36,012 nt of DNA, from positions 1 through 36,012 of IMG/VR virus record IMGVR_UViG_3300042316_000297; one strand, 5' to 3'. Below the pieces are notes generated by a model. That model worked only from the letters and a program-made list of their open reading frames with translations, was not told where the DNA came from and did not search any database. Source of the stretch: a virus. A program made the position numbers and the translations under genes. Below, one piece after another: positions 25,301-34,029 of the stretch (the first letter of the stretch is position 1; the number at the start of each line of letters is the position of its first letter).

Positions 25301-28300
25301 GATAATGGACCACTAGAAACCCGATCTGGTGAAACTGGTATTATAAATAAATCTGGTAGACTGGTCACTTTGTTTGATGTTGGCGGGATAAAAATCCCGT
25401 TCTATTTGTCATCAGGCAGAGGCGGTAAAAAAGGTGTTCCAGCTGGCAAATGGTATCCCTTCTTTGGTTTTGGAGAAGATGGTTGGATGAACAAGGGATC
25501 TACTGCAGCTATCAATGATTACTACGGTTCTCCGACGTTGCGTGCGATTGCGACACATCTCGATAATACTGTAGGAGATATCAGAGGTAATAAAGACATA
25601 CCAAAAACAGGTGAGAAAGGGCCTGCTATTCCATTTATTAATCAGGATCTTAATCCCGTTGAAAACAATACAGATACAACTATTAGTGATTTTGATAAAG
25701 AGGTCGCTAGAATAAAAGATATCTTAGCTACATTAGAAGGGCAAGAAGCCCCGAGCATTGGGCCAGATGTTGAATCTGACTCTCTAGAGAGTGCCCAAGC
25801 GGATCTAGAAAATGTGTCTCAAAACGAAATTCAAGAAGCTATTGAAGAAGTTCTTTCAGAGAGCCAACCTGAAGCCCCCGCACTAGTGTTTACATATACT
25901 ACTCCTGAAGTTGACTCAAGTATTATTGAAGATTCTACAGATGAAGAACTCAAAGAGCTTGAGATAACACCGAGCGAAATAGAAGCATTATATGCAGCGG
26001 GAGATCAACAAGGATTAACAAAAGAACAGATTGATAAGAATTTCGCAGCACTTGCTCCGCCAAAACCAGAATTACCCGAATGGGCAATGGCGCGGACACG
26101 CGAAATCTACGAAGCCAGAACAAAAGCTGCGCAAGAGGCAGCTGCAACAGAAGCAGCAGAAGCGGCAAAGGCAGCTGATATTGCCGCAAAAGAAGTAGCC
26201 GCAGCAGCAAGAGCTACAAAAGCCGCTGAACGTAAAGCGAACGATGCGGCGAAGAATGTAACTCAACAGGGGGACATTAAAGCAAAGAAAGCTGCGGAAA
26301 AAATAGCTATGGCAGAAGCCAAAGCTGCTGAGAAAGCAGCCGCAGCAGAAGCTAAAGCTGTCGAGAAAGCATCTGCGGCAGAAGCAAAAGCTGCTGCAAA
26401 GAAAGCCGCTTTAGAAACAAAAGCAAACGAGAAGGCAGCGGCTGATCCACTTAAAGGAAGCACAATCAAAGCATTTAAAAAAGCTATTGCTTCGGTTAGC
26501 GAAGTAATAGTAGGACTGGGATTCCCCATCAGGCTAACCAAAGGCAGCTCTTTCGGAATGCCTAAAGGATTCCAAAATGTTGAAAATCAATTTGATATTT
26601 CAAACAACATTTCCAAAGCTATCTACGAAAAGTATCCTGTCCTCAGTGTTGTAGAGGTAGCTAAATACTCAGGCATCCTGAAACCTGAACCCCTTAAAAC
26701 TCCACAGGCAAATGAATTTGATCCAGTCAGAGGTGAGTTCGTTGAAAGAAATAAGCAGACGTATTACGTCGCCACTGACGGTGCGGCAATAATCGGTCTA
26801 TTTGATAACAACCCACGGAGCATGATCCAGCTGCTGCGAGACGAGATTCCCGTAATAGTTCCAAAATCATTTCCACAATTTAAGTTTAACAAAGCAATTG
26901 TAATTGATCCTGCTACTCGAGAGGTTATCGATGTGCTGGGACCAACTGCGGCCGACCCGATGGTGTTGGAATCAAAAGTAGATAGGAAGAACCGAAAATC
27001 AACACCACTAGTATCTCAGACTGCCGACGACTCGTTTGAACTTCTTGAAGGACTCAAGCCGATGTCCAGCGCACCGATGGAGGTTCACCGCGACCTAACC
27101 AACATTAAGGATATTGAACCACTTGACAATCCCCAAACTACTTTTGCAGAAGCGTCGGCTAAAATAGACGACTTAATTGGCAAGATATACGTATCTCTTA
27201 CGGGAGGTAGTATCGCAGGTGATTATAGTAAAAACGAGTCGGGTTACAAAAACCGAGCTGCTAAGGATACGGCAGCGGCAATGGCGACTATGATGGGTAT
27301 TGACCGCGCTAATCTACAAGGCGAATTTCTCGAGCGGGCTAAAGCAGAAGCAGCAATGGAACTTGTTCCTGAGTTTAATAAGGCGCTTGTATTTGGAGAG
27401 ATCTTCCAGAGCCTTCAGAGATTGGGCGCAATAGAGATGTCCGACGGACGCTACTCGATTAAAGCAGGTGCAGAGCAAGAGGCTCGCAGCATCTTGCTTG
27501 ATCGTATCAAAGTCCCAGCTGATTTTACCAATGCTAAAACCGATCTACCAATCGTAGAGGAAACAAATCGTAAGGCAGCATTCATCTATACGTTCGGTTT
27601 TAAGAAAGGTCAGAGCAAACCAATCCTAAAAGAAGGGGAGAAGAACAAAACGAAGAAACTCACTTCTGATTGGGATAGCAAAGTTCTCGATTCTTATATC
27701 GGCGGAATTATCAACGACGCAATCGCCCGACCAGATACAGACGGTCTATTCCCCAACATCAAGGTTATCGCGAAACGAGTGGGCACACGCGCAAGAGAGC
27801 GTGCCAAATATGCTATTGATGAGAAAATTAGCGATGATGTCTTCTCGTTAAACATGGTTTCAACTTTCGTTGGCGACGAAAAAGGATCTATCGAGACTGT
27901 TGATGTGAATGAGTTCGGTGATTTGTATAACTCAAGCTCGTCTACCATCCCTTACATCTTCACTAAAGAAGCGGCTGAACAAGCAGCCTTAGAGGTGAAC
28001 AGAATTTTCTTGAAGCCCGCTTACAAGTTGATTAATGAGGACATAGATGTGCAGAAAGCTCTGCGTAGGCTTGCTAAAAACACTGTCCATAAGGCTAGCC
28101 CGTCTCTTGCTGATGCACTGAAACCCCAAGATTTGTTTAAAGCAGTGGCTGAGTGGGCTGTCTCGAAGAGCCGTTCTCAAAGCGACTCGTATAGATTCCG
28201 TCGTCAATTTCTTGACCACTTCAAAGCTACGAACGAAACTACGGCTACGATCAGCCAAGCTTTCGAAGCTATCGGCGCTTACAATTACAATTTCAAAAAA

Positions 28301-31300
28301 GTCGTTAATAAGAAACAACGTGACGCACTCATCAAACAAGGCTTCTCAGAATTAGAAACTACACTAATCACACAGAATTCCGTTCCGACATTACTAGCTG
28401 CGAAACTCGGTATTACAGAAGCTGAAGCGAGAAGTCTTCACAAGAATCTGGCGAAGACGATTCATCGATTCGACGCGCCATCGTTCATCAACTCGAAGCA
28501 CCGCGCTTTCTTCCGTGCGAAGAACGAGAAGGAAATCAAACGCCTGAATCTTGAATCGGGTAACCCGAACTCTGTAGTCGCTGCGATGAATCAGATCATG
28601 AAGAGCAGCAAGAACAAACAGCACCGCGCTGTTGCACAGTTCCTGCTCAAGAATCCTGATCTTATTACCAAGACCAAGTTCTCCATCGCCAACATCGACA
28701 ACAATAAAGCTGGTCAGTTCTTCGTCGGTAACGACGGTATCGGTAACGTCGTCATAAATATGACAGGCTTCTATGGATCTGGTGTCGAGTCCGTATTGCT
28801 CCATGAGTATCTACACGCGGCTACCGTTGAGTTAACCACCAAGCCTGAGTCCGAACTCTCGGATTCACAACGCATGGCTAAGAAGCGCCTCAATGGTTTG
28901 CTTGATATCTCACGTCGCAACTACGAGAAGCAACTCGCTAACGGCGGTCGTAAAAACCTACTGTTCGAGTCAGGCACTCAGAACATCGAAGAGTTCATCG
29001 CTACGTTCTTCACCTCTACTGACTTCCAGAAAACGCTCAAGGTAACTAGAGATGCTGAGGGAAGCAGGAACTTCTTCACTCGTATACTAGACGCGATCAA
29101 AGATCTTTTCGGAGTTCGACTTAACAAAGCATTCGACTCTGCGTTCGCAGACCTTATCGACTTGACCACAATTGGCAACATCGACTCGGCATCTACTTCG
29201 ATTGAAGCCCGTATGGATTATGCGATGAGCGTTGCAATCAACGAAGGACGTAAGTTCTCCCCGATTCCAAAATCAATTAGAGATGCAGCGAGACCCGCTG
29301 CTGAGATCGATCTTGCGCAGTTCTCCAGCTTGGAGCCACTTGTTGACGGAGAACTCGGAACTGCTCAACAGCAGCGGATGATCGACTATCTGATCGATCA
29401 GGCGGTGCGCGGGCTAATCCCAGCCGACGTAGCATTGTCAGTATTTAATACTCAACAAGAAGCCGATGACAGCGGAGTATTCGACGGACGACCTAACGCA
29501 GCCATTGTTGCCACAGTAGTCCGTAACGCAGATGGCACAGAGCAGTCCGCGATATTCATTAACAGAGCCAACATGCGCAACGCATTGCTATCGCGCAGCT
29601 CTGTGATTGAAGATGCTGAGATGGCGAAGGCGATACTCGAAACCATTATCAACGAAGAGCTTACTCACGTAGCTGAGTTCAACGCGATTCCGACTGAGAC
29701 GATCAATGCCATGATCGACGAAACTCTCGATCAAGAGTTTGATGGTATCATTGACGATTACACATCTGATCCTGAACTACGCGCTTCTTTGAAGGAAGGT
29801 ATTCGTGGACCAGATGCAGCGGAAGTCAAACGCCAGATGATTGGTGAGCATCTTCGCATGTATCACCAGCGTGTTGCTCGCGGGTTTACCACAGAGGAGG
29901 ACATTGCTTTCTTTGAAGGTAGCCCAAGCCTGATGAAGATTGTGTTGCGTTACCTTCGCGGAGTATTCAGACGGACATACGCACGTTACAATCTCAACAA
30001 GAACAATCCAGAACTCGCAGCGGTTATCCACCTCATGTCGAATGAGCTGCGTTACCTGCAAGCTGGTTCATATGCAGTTGACGGTCATAATGAGTTTGAC
30101 CCTCGCACGCCACTGGCTGGCTTTGAAGTTCTTCGCCGCCAGTTCGCTGCAACTAGCGTAGATATCACCGATCAAACGACAGATGAAGAAGTCGCTGCTC
30201 GCTTCCAGAGCGTGCTCGACTCTGTTGATCTGCCAGTTTCACAGTATGTAAAAGGAAACTACAAAGGGTTCTCTGGCATAGTAAGCTGGTTCAAGGGCGA
30301 ACTTGATCCGCGTGTAACTCGGGTGAAGAAGCAGCAGATATTTTTTGAGAATGCTGTAGAAGCTATTGCTAAGAATTACATGACGAAGCTAGCTAAGCTG
30401 ATCGATGAAACGGATGGCGGAGTTGATGAAAATGATCTTTCGGATGCAGCTGGAACCACTGAGATGATTACGGTTGATAAAGATACGATGCTTAAATTGT
30501 CACAGCCGTATCTGTCAGCTTTGAAAGAGCGCAAGAGAAGAGTCGCAGCTGGAACACTCGATCCAAAATATATTTCTAAAGAAGCACAATCTGAGATGCG
30601 TAAGAGAATGTTTAAGGACCAACTCGAAGTTTACCGCGACTCTCTCCGTGATAATATTCGGAGTAAGCAAAGCGCGGCGTTAGCGCGTATACGTGAAAAC
30701 TATCCAGAGCTGGCAGCTACTATAGCTGAGTTCCGTTCAGTTATCGATAGCACTTCCAGAAAGCTCAAGGATACTTATAGTCTTTCAGAGAGTATGCAGA
30801 TCAAGTTTGATTCGAACATGGGCATCTACTTGACACGCGCATACAAAGCGTTCAACGAAGAAGGTTACATAGACAAGGTTCTCAGATCAAGTGACGAAGA
30901 ATTTGTTTTGCTACGCGAGAGAGTCACACCATATTTCGAGAAGCGTTATGCGGAGAAACTTGCGGGGATTCTTAAAAAGCAATCTAAGATAGACGCCGCT
31001 AAAGATCCCGCTAAGAAGGAGCTTACAAAGGAAGAAGCTTTGCAGAAGGCCGACAATCAAATAAAAGATGATCCAACTTTAATTGCGAACTTCATGGCTC
31101 AATTCCTGAGATCTTATGAAACGGATTATCGTAAACGTAGACCACTAGAGGGTGGTGTAACCAAGTCACTGATCGATAACTTAAAGAACAAAAGTAATTT
31201 AGATTGGGCAGTTCGCGAATTGCTTGGAGAATACAAAGGCTCAGATCAAGCCATCAACAACATGTTCCGAACATATGCTGTTGTAACATCAATGGTCGCG

Positions 31301-33379
31301 CGCCAGTCATTCTACAATAACTTGATTTCTATTGGGTCAATGGTAGAGCAAACCAATTTGAACGGCAAAAAAGAAATGGTCGGTTTCCTCATGACACGGG
31401 ATGAGTTAAACAAGAAGATGCGTAGCGACCCTGCCTTTATTGCAAGTGATTACGTTAACCTAAGAACTGGGCGCTCCTTTATTGGAGACGCCGATGATGC
31501 CATACCCAAAGATCTTGCTGGTCAGTATGATCCTACATATCACTACTACGGACCTAAAGAATTAGTTGACGGTATGCGTAACGCTTATGCTCCTCAGTTT
31601 GACGACGAGAACAAAACGTCTTCGAGAAGAATTTTAGATAATGCACAGTGGCTTGCTTCAACACTCACTGGTCTATCGCTCGGAGCGAAAACATTATTCT
31701 CTGTTGGATTCTACTTACGAAACATTGTTAGCAACATGGTATTCTTCGGCACATCGCAAGGTTTTGTTAACGTGTTTGCTATGGGTAAAGAGCTGGGTTT
31801 GGTCAAAGATGCTTTTTGGGACCCAAACAATATCGACGAGACCCGCGCAGATCTTACCGCTTTCGGCATTATAAACAACGAGATGACGACAGGTCTTCTG
31901 AAGGACATCCTCAGTGGAAAAGTTTCTGTCGGTAAGTTGGAGAACGATATGAAAGATATCGCAGACAAGCTGAAGGCTATTAAAGATGCGGGATCTAAAG
32001 CAGTAGACCCACTCATGTCTAGACTTCGAGCGCTATCTGGCGCTGTTGATGGCTTCTACAAAGTAGCTTATTTCAAGCATGAACTAGCTACTCTTGAAAG
32101 AGCGAGACAAGCAGACATTGATGCTGGAAACGATAGTTACTATAGCCGCCTAAGTGATTACGAGATGAAGCGCGAAGCCGCCCGCAAGGTTCTTGCGACT
32201 GCGCAGAGTTACTCAGAAGCACCACCCATCGTAAAGGATTTTGTTAGAGGGCCTGGAGTTTTGGTATCTCCGTTCTTGAGATTCAAAGTTGAAGTGCCGC
32301 GAATCGTATGGAACACATACAAAGAGGGTGTTGCTGAGATGAAGTCTGGAAACTCAGTGATGGTTGCACGCGGTGTAAAACGAATGACTGGTATGACTGC
32401 AATGCTAACGCTTGTTTCAGGCGGCCTTGCTGCGATATTCAGAGGGATCTTTGATATCGGAGATGAAGAAGAGGAAGTGCGCCGCAGCGCCCTCCCGTCT
32501 TACATGCGGGATAACTCGATTATTTACTTCACATGGGGTGGTAAATTGCGATCTGTGGATCTTACATTTGTCAACCCATACGCATTAGGAGTTGACCCGA
32601 TTATGCGCGGTGTCGAGAAGGCGTCACGCGGCGATATATCGGGCGCTGCTATGGCAACACTAGGTGCTTTTTGGGGTACGTATGGAGATCTGCAAATTCT
32701 TGCTGGGTCTATTGGGGATGCATATTACAATAGAGATTCTAAAACAGGTCAAAAAATATTCAATGAGACCGACGGTTTAGGAATTCTTGGGAAAGGAATT
32801 ATGTATGTTCTCGACAAAGCCTACAACCCACGTGTGATTGAGAAATCTTGGGACGCCTATAAGGCATCACAAGCGCCTGTAGTTGACGAACAGTATTCAG
32901 CAAGTTCGATATTAGTAGGTGAGTTTGCGCCCGTTAGAACTTTTCCAATAGATACGTCAGAGCAGTATACAAAGCTGGTCGCCAACGCGAGCGCAGATCT
33001 GAGAGCCAATAGAGCAAGTTTGAATATTCTCAGAAGTAAGCGCCCGATATCCGATGAAGAAATTCGAGAGTTAGCTCGCGAACAAATAGCCAATAAGATT
33101 GCGATTAGTCAGGGTGTATTCAAGACAACCAGAGGACTCGTCACTAGCAAGCATGGAGACTTTGATATCAACGAAGCCGCAGGCATTCTGAAGGAGAAGG
33201 GTTACGGTCCGAGAAATATCAATCTGATATTCCACGGATATATCGAACGACCCGCCATCAATAAAGAGCTTGCCGAAAGGGTTATTAATAATATTGGCGA
33301 GGAGGGCTACCGTAGATTGCAGATCTTAAACGATGAGTTTAAGAAGGTGCCGCAGTTTATTAAGTTCGACACTAAATAA
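22385..33379 (+). CDS. Giant polyvalent virion protein (3,664 residues) with zincin domain
   Basis: Order seen: a charged helical N-terminus (1-460). Hydrophobic Gly/Ala segments follow at about 474-492, 534-570, 668-693 and 790-805. A Thr/Pro/Ala repeat tract is at about 902-940, and a compact domain with KWYPFFGFGEDGW at about 980-1074. A TolA-like Ala/Lys/Glu coiled coil lies at about 1236-1359. A metallopeptidase-type motif HEYLH (2140-2144) has a downstream acid in IEEFIATFF (E2202/E2203), and a degenerate second motif EELTH is at 2424-2428. The C-terminal region has hydrophobic segments at about 3098-3134 and 3337-3359. The E-A-L-E-E-A-T-D-E-L stretch before the last Gly-rich N-terminal segment and the HExxH...EEFIA layout are typical of phage large polyvalent proteins, which are thought to be injected with the DNA. 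The A/C-rich leader ends at ATG 22385. Confidence 0.7.
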   Translation: MTELTPIDIWSTENNITDPIEQRVGYKNYLIGEYLANDKLDEETNELIRNNVALSLKQVGASDEVIKTQLGVKEVSFEDQLASVYAYTDPASEEGSILREYNTAKNMLFDGRFNETDQQAYETRMPILEEQVKTIVNTNFNKAQLARVADGSVPFVKIKRENGDYTFVGGDLASNLTPVEAYKQSLRAGTISPDDALAIKQSYEIPEGETVPYFKAKNYYDAIAAASAASKEDKDVSKWIGQLAENIGEEDQEKGGLRKTAELLLEEAGEQLKFSLENFGKFDSKKLKEEVKTRYEFARNLYSGEAKSRTPKLTNDQLYSLIIDKIEKKIPDSKFISDDDKRAAIEYYAGSSAAQNGLLKFRTGDEAGENIHYFGYGTPVIHREALTNKEAFKSMLAENKLSDEQKEQMTKDRDIMVQSMFNDYDKVFKDTYLADDWNRALQEGYSKGKKDGEILDDFLQTADYSGVSNRIRAIGWSVIDSIAEIGGAVGVAFKSDAAREVLLTVQRERNSRRRLANMFGDDFGIAMTLGEMAAPVIFDVGTTALLTSTTGVGGAAYAGSKLTARGVVLGITRGALTTGAKETAEAAATRLVANGLVKGATKEAAIESAETALKAYAKTTANKYVIQSAIFIPAATRSGGNTYAAVYSALDNSQEGKFLTKEEKHSRALAAGIFAGAVTGGITLGFGAIGRGGLEDFILGGATPRQLKAVLTKIKGREFGAGVDFDKLVTTYAKNGLKSMWKNSAPAGVVKSFTDEALEEATDELFNGYIQSAATGQDVPILDRLQQAAMAGFYGGVFGGGMGVFQRTAGRLARGGAIEAESRDAAWNKVTNDIASRLKNAGSPLAAEVILNRLKNPLQKATTAAAVTTTTTATKPATATADAATGEIKDIDLPETPVKRLGAPAETTEPAATTEPAATTTPAAIAAPAAITAPTAVEPPSVANKFTAPPFTFGENSASPLQIPFESTYASKDNGPLETRSGETGIINKSGRLVTLFDVGGIKIPFYLSSGRGGKKGVPAGKWYPFFGFGEDGWMNKGSTAAINDYYGSPTLRAIATHLDNTVGDIRGNKDIPKTGEKGPAIPFINQDLNPVENNTDTTISDFDKEVARIKDILATLEGQEAPSIGPDVESDSLESAQADLENVSQNEIQEAIEEVLSESQPEAPALVFTYTTPEVDSSIIEDSTDEELKELEITPSEIEALYAAGDQQGLTKEQIDKNFAALAPPKPELPEWAMARTREIYEARTKAAQEAAATEAAEAAKAADIAAKEVAAAARATKAAERKANDAAKNVTQQGDIKAKKAAEKIAMAEAKAAEKAAAAEAKAVEKASAAEAKAAAKKAALETKANEKAAADPLKGSTIKAFKKAIASVSEVIVGLGFPIRLTKGSSFGMPKGFQNVENQFDISNNISKAIYEKYPVLSVVEVAKYSGILKPEPLKTPQANEFDPVRGEFVERNKQTYYVATDGAAIIGLFDNNPRSMIQLLRDEIPVIVPKSFPQFKFNKAIVIDPATREVIDVLGPTAADPMVLESKVDRKNRKSTPLVSQTADDSFELLEGLKPMSSAPMEVHRDLTNIKDIEPLDNPQTTFAEASAKIDDLIGKIYVSLTGGSIAGDYSKNESGYKNRAAKDTAAAMATMMGIDRANLQGEFLERAKAEAAMELVPEFNKALVFGEIFQSLQRLGAIEMSDGRYSIKAGAEQEARSILLDRIKVPADFTNAKTDLPIVEETNRKAAFIYTFGFKKGQSKPILKEGEKNKTKKLTSDWDSKVLDSYIGGIINDAIARPDTDGLFPNIKVIAKRVGTRARERAKYAIDEKISDDVFSLNMVSTFVGDEKGSIETVDVNEFGDLYNSSSSTIPYIFTKEAAEQAALEVNRIFLKPAYKLINEDIDVQKALRRLAKNTVHKASPSLADALKPQDLFKAVAEWAVSKSRSQSDSYRFRRQFLDHFKATNETTATISQAFEAIGAYNYNFKKVVNKKQRDALIKQGFSELETTLITQNSVPTLLAAKLGITEAEARSLHKNLAKTIHRFDAPSFINSKHRAFFRAKNEKEIKRLNLESGNPNSVVAAMNQIMKSSKNKQHRAVAQFLLKNPDLITKTKFSIANIDNNKAGQFFVGNDGIGNVVINMTGFYGSGVESVLLHEYLHAATVELTTKPESELSDSQRMAKKRLNGLLDISRRNYEKQLANGGRKNLLFESGTQNIEEFIATFFTSTDFQKTLKVTRDAEGSRNFFTRILDAIKDLFGVRLNKAFDSAFADLIDLTTIGNIDSASTSIEARMDYAMSVAINEGRKFSPIPKSIRDAARPAAEIDLAQFSSLEPLVDGELGTAQQQRMIDYLIDQAVRGLIPADVALSVFNTQQEADDSGVFDGRPNAAIVATVVRNADGTEQSAIFINRANMRNALLSRSSVIEDAEMAKAILETIINEELTHVAEFNAIPTETINAMIDETLDQEFDGIIDDYTSDPELRASLKEGIRGPDAAEVKRQMIGEHLRMYHQRVARGFTTEEDIAFFEGSPSLMKIVLRYLRGVFRRTYARYNLNKNNPELAAVIHLMSNELRYLQAGSYAVDGHNEFDPRTPLAGFEVLRRQFAATSVDITDQTTDEEVAARFQSVLDSVDLPVSQYVKGNYKGFSGIVSWFKGELDPRVTRVKKQQIFFENAVEAIAKNYMTKLAKLIDETDGGVDENDLSDAAGTTEMITVDKDTMLKLSQPYLSALKERKRRVAAGTLDPKYISKEAQSEMRKRMFKDQLEVYRDSLRDNIRSKQSAALARIRENYPELAATIAEFRSVIDSTSRKLKDTYSLSESMQIKFDSNMGIYLTRAYKAFNEEGYIDKVLRSSDEEFVLLRERVTPYFEKRYAEKLAGILKKQSKIDAAKDPAKKELTKEEALQKADNQIKDDPTLIANFMAQFLRSYETDYRKRRPLEGGVTKSLIDNLKNKSNLDWAVRELLGEYKGSDQAINNMFRTYAVVTSMVARQSFYNNLISIGSMVEQTNLNGKKEMVGFLMTRDELNKKMRSDPAFIASDYVNLRTGRSFIGDADDAIPKDLAGQYDPTYHYYGPKELVDGMRNAYAPQFDDENKTSSRRILDNAQWLASTLTGLSLGAKTLFSVGFYLRNIVSNMVFFGTSQGFVNVFAMGKELGLVKDAFWDPNNIDETRADLTAFGIINNEMTTGLLKDILSGKVSVGKLENDMKDIADKLKAIKDAGSKAVDPLMSRLRALSGAVDGFYKVAYFKHELATLERARQADIDAGNDSYYSRLSDYEMKREAARKVLATAQSYSEAPPIVKDFVRGPGVLVSPFLRFKVEVPRIVWNTYKEGVAEMKSGNSVMVARGVKRMTGMTAMLTLVSGGLAAIFRGIFDIGDEEEEVRRSALPSYMRDNSIIYFTWGGKLRSVDLTFVNPYALGVDPIMRGVEKASRGDISGAAMATLGAFWGTYGDLQILAGSIGDAYYNRDSKTGQKIFNETDGLGILGKGIMYVLDKAYNPRVIEKSWDAYKASQAPVVDEQYSASSILVGEFAPVRTFPIDTSEQYTKLVANASADLRANRASLNILRSKRPISDEEIRELAREQIANKIAISQGVFKTTRGLVTSKHGDFDINEAAGILKEKGYGPRNINLIFHGYIERPAINKELAERVINNIGEEGYRRLQILNDEFKKVPQFIKFDTK

Positions 33380-33382
33380 ACT
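33354..33382. terminator. Hairpin between convergent genes
   Basis: Arms 33354-33364 and 33372-33382 pair over 11 positions with one mismatch near the 7-nt loop. The structure spans the stop codon of the giant gene and ends 2 nt before the stop of the convergent minus-strand gene. No T-run follows on either strand, so intrinsic termination is doubtful. A role in blocking convergent readthrough or protecting 3' ends is possible. Confidence 0.4.
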
Positions 33383-33384
33383 AC

Positions 33385-33723
33385 CTAATCCTTTAAGCCT
33401 AACTTTCGAATAACCACATCGAATACTTCAGCAAGCACTTCGCTAGACGCATCGGGATTCCAGTTAATTAGAGAGCGCATCGTGCTTGATGAGATAACAG
33501 CAGGACTAACCCCGAAGGCTAGTGCTGTCTGCTTGAAGTCTAGTAGGAACATCGACACGGCGGTTTGATAGGCGACGTCGCGGCATGAGACAGCCCCGCG
33601 TGATCTCTTCTTGGAAGCAAGAACATGGTATGGAATACTGTATCTTTCAGACACAGCGTGAAACAACTCATGTGCGAGCAGCTTATGGAACTCTGGATCA
33701 TCTGAATATGCTTTTATATTCAT
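33385..33723 (-). CDS. Second, divergent DnaA-domain-IV-like protein
   Basis: In this 112-residue protein, SKKRSRGAVSCRDVAYQ (from residue 37) matches the DnaA domain IV basic loop (E. coli SKRRSRSVARPRQMAMA) with K/R, S-R, V, R and VA in register. FKQTALAFGVSPAVISSSTM then occupies the place of the helix-turn-helix that carries the DHTTV signature, which is not conserved (SPAVI). It also aligns by eye with the 104-residue DnaA-like protein at 17114. The N-terminal helix contains HELFH, formally HExxH, but at a position where the paralogue has an ordinary helix. The start overlaps the preceding gene stop by 4 nt. Likely a DNA-binding protein; target unknown. Confidence 0.55.
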   Translation of the reverse strand: MNIKAYSDDPEFHKLLAHELFHAVSERYSIPYHVLASKKRSRGAVSCRDVAYQTAVSMFLLDFKQTALAFGVSPAVISSSTMRSLINWNPDASSEVLAEVFDVVIRKLGLKD

Positions 33724-33986
33724 TGTCCACTTGTTATATTGGGCGCTATCAGAAGGATGGCTTCCCGAACTGAGGCTAAGTCTTCGTCTCTATCTGAGTC
33801 ACAGCCTGCTAAGATGGCTTCGCAGAACATGTCAAGCAGAGCGGGGCGATGTGTCTTGCTACTCCGAAGTGAACACGACGGAGTGAAGGCGATCACTGAC
33901 CAGCGTCCGTTCTCACATTTAGATTTGATGTCTACGTCATAGCCGTTGATGTCTAGTGATACGGCTGTAGGAGTGTTGGTTTGCAT
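33720..33986 (-). CDS. Hypothetical protein
   Basis: In this 88-residue protein the first half is beta-rich (AVSLDINGYDVDIKSKCENG, then WSVIAFTPS). The second half is helical and acidic (DEDLASVREAILLIAP). Two cysteines near the middle are not arranged as a metal site. It overlaps the DnaA-like gene downstream by 4 nt and is preceded by an unusual TTTGA-repeat leader. The family is not recognised. Confidence 0.5.
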   Translation of the reverse strand: MQTNTPTAVSLDINGYDVDIKSKCENGRWSVIAFTPSCSLRSSKTHRPALLDMFCEAILAGCDSDRDEDLASVREAILLIAPNITSGQ

Positions 33987-33987
33987 A

Positions 33988-34017
33988 TTGATTTGATTTG
34001 ATTTGATTTGTTTGATT
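33988..34017. repeat. TTTGA pentamer microsatellite in a gene leader
   Basis: About five imperfect pentamer units (ATTTG/TTTGA on the plus strand; AAATC/TCAAA on the minus strand) end 2 nt before the ATG of the 88-residue gene at 33986. Read on the coding strand this is an A/C/T-rich, G-free leader. Copy-number slippage here would change leader length without touching the protein. Confidence 0.8.
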
Positions 34018-34029
34018 ATTTATTATTGA

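Noticed and set aside
22385-33379. N4-type giant virion RNA polymerase
   Set aside because: The size is similar, but I see no T7/N4-type RNA polymerase motifs (catalytic Asp motifs, R-x3-K...YG). The domain content is of the polyvalent, zincin-bearing kind.
33640-33690. HELFH (formally HExxH) in the 112-residue protein as a metallopeptidase
   Set aside because: The surrounding sequence aligns with DnaA domain IV, and no third ligand is visible. The motif falls on an ordinary helix of the paralogue, so it is probably coincidental.
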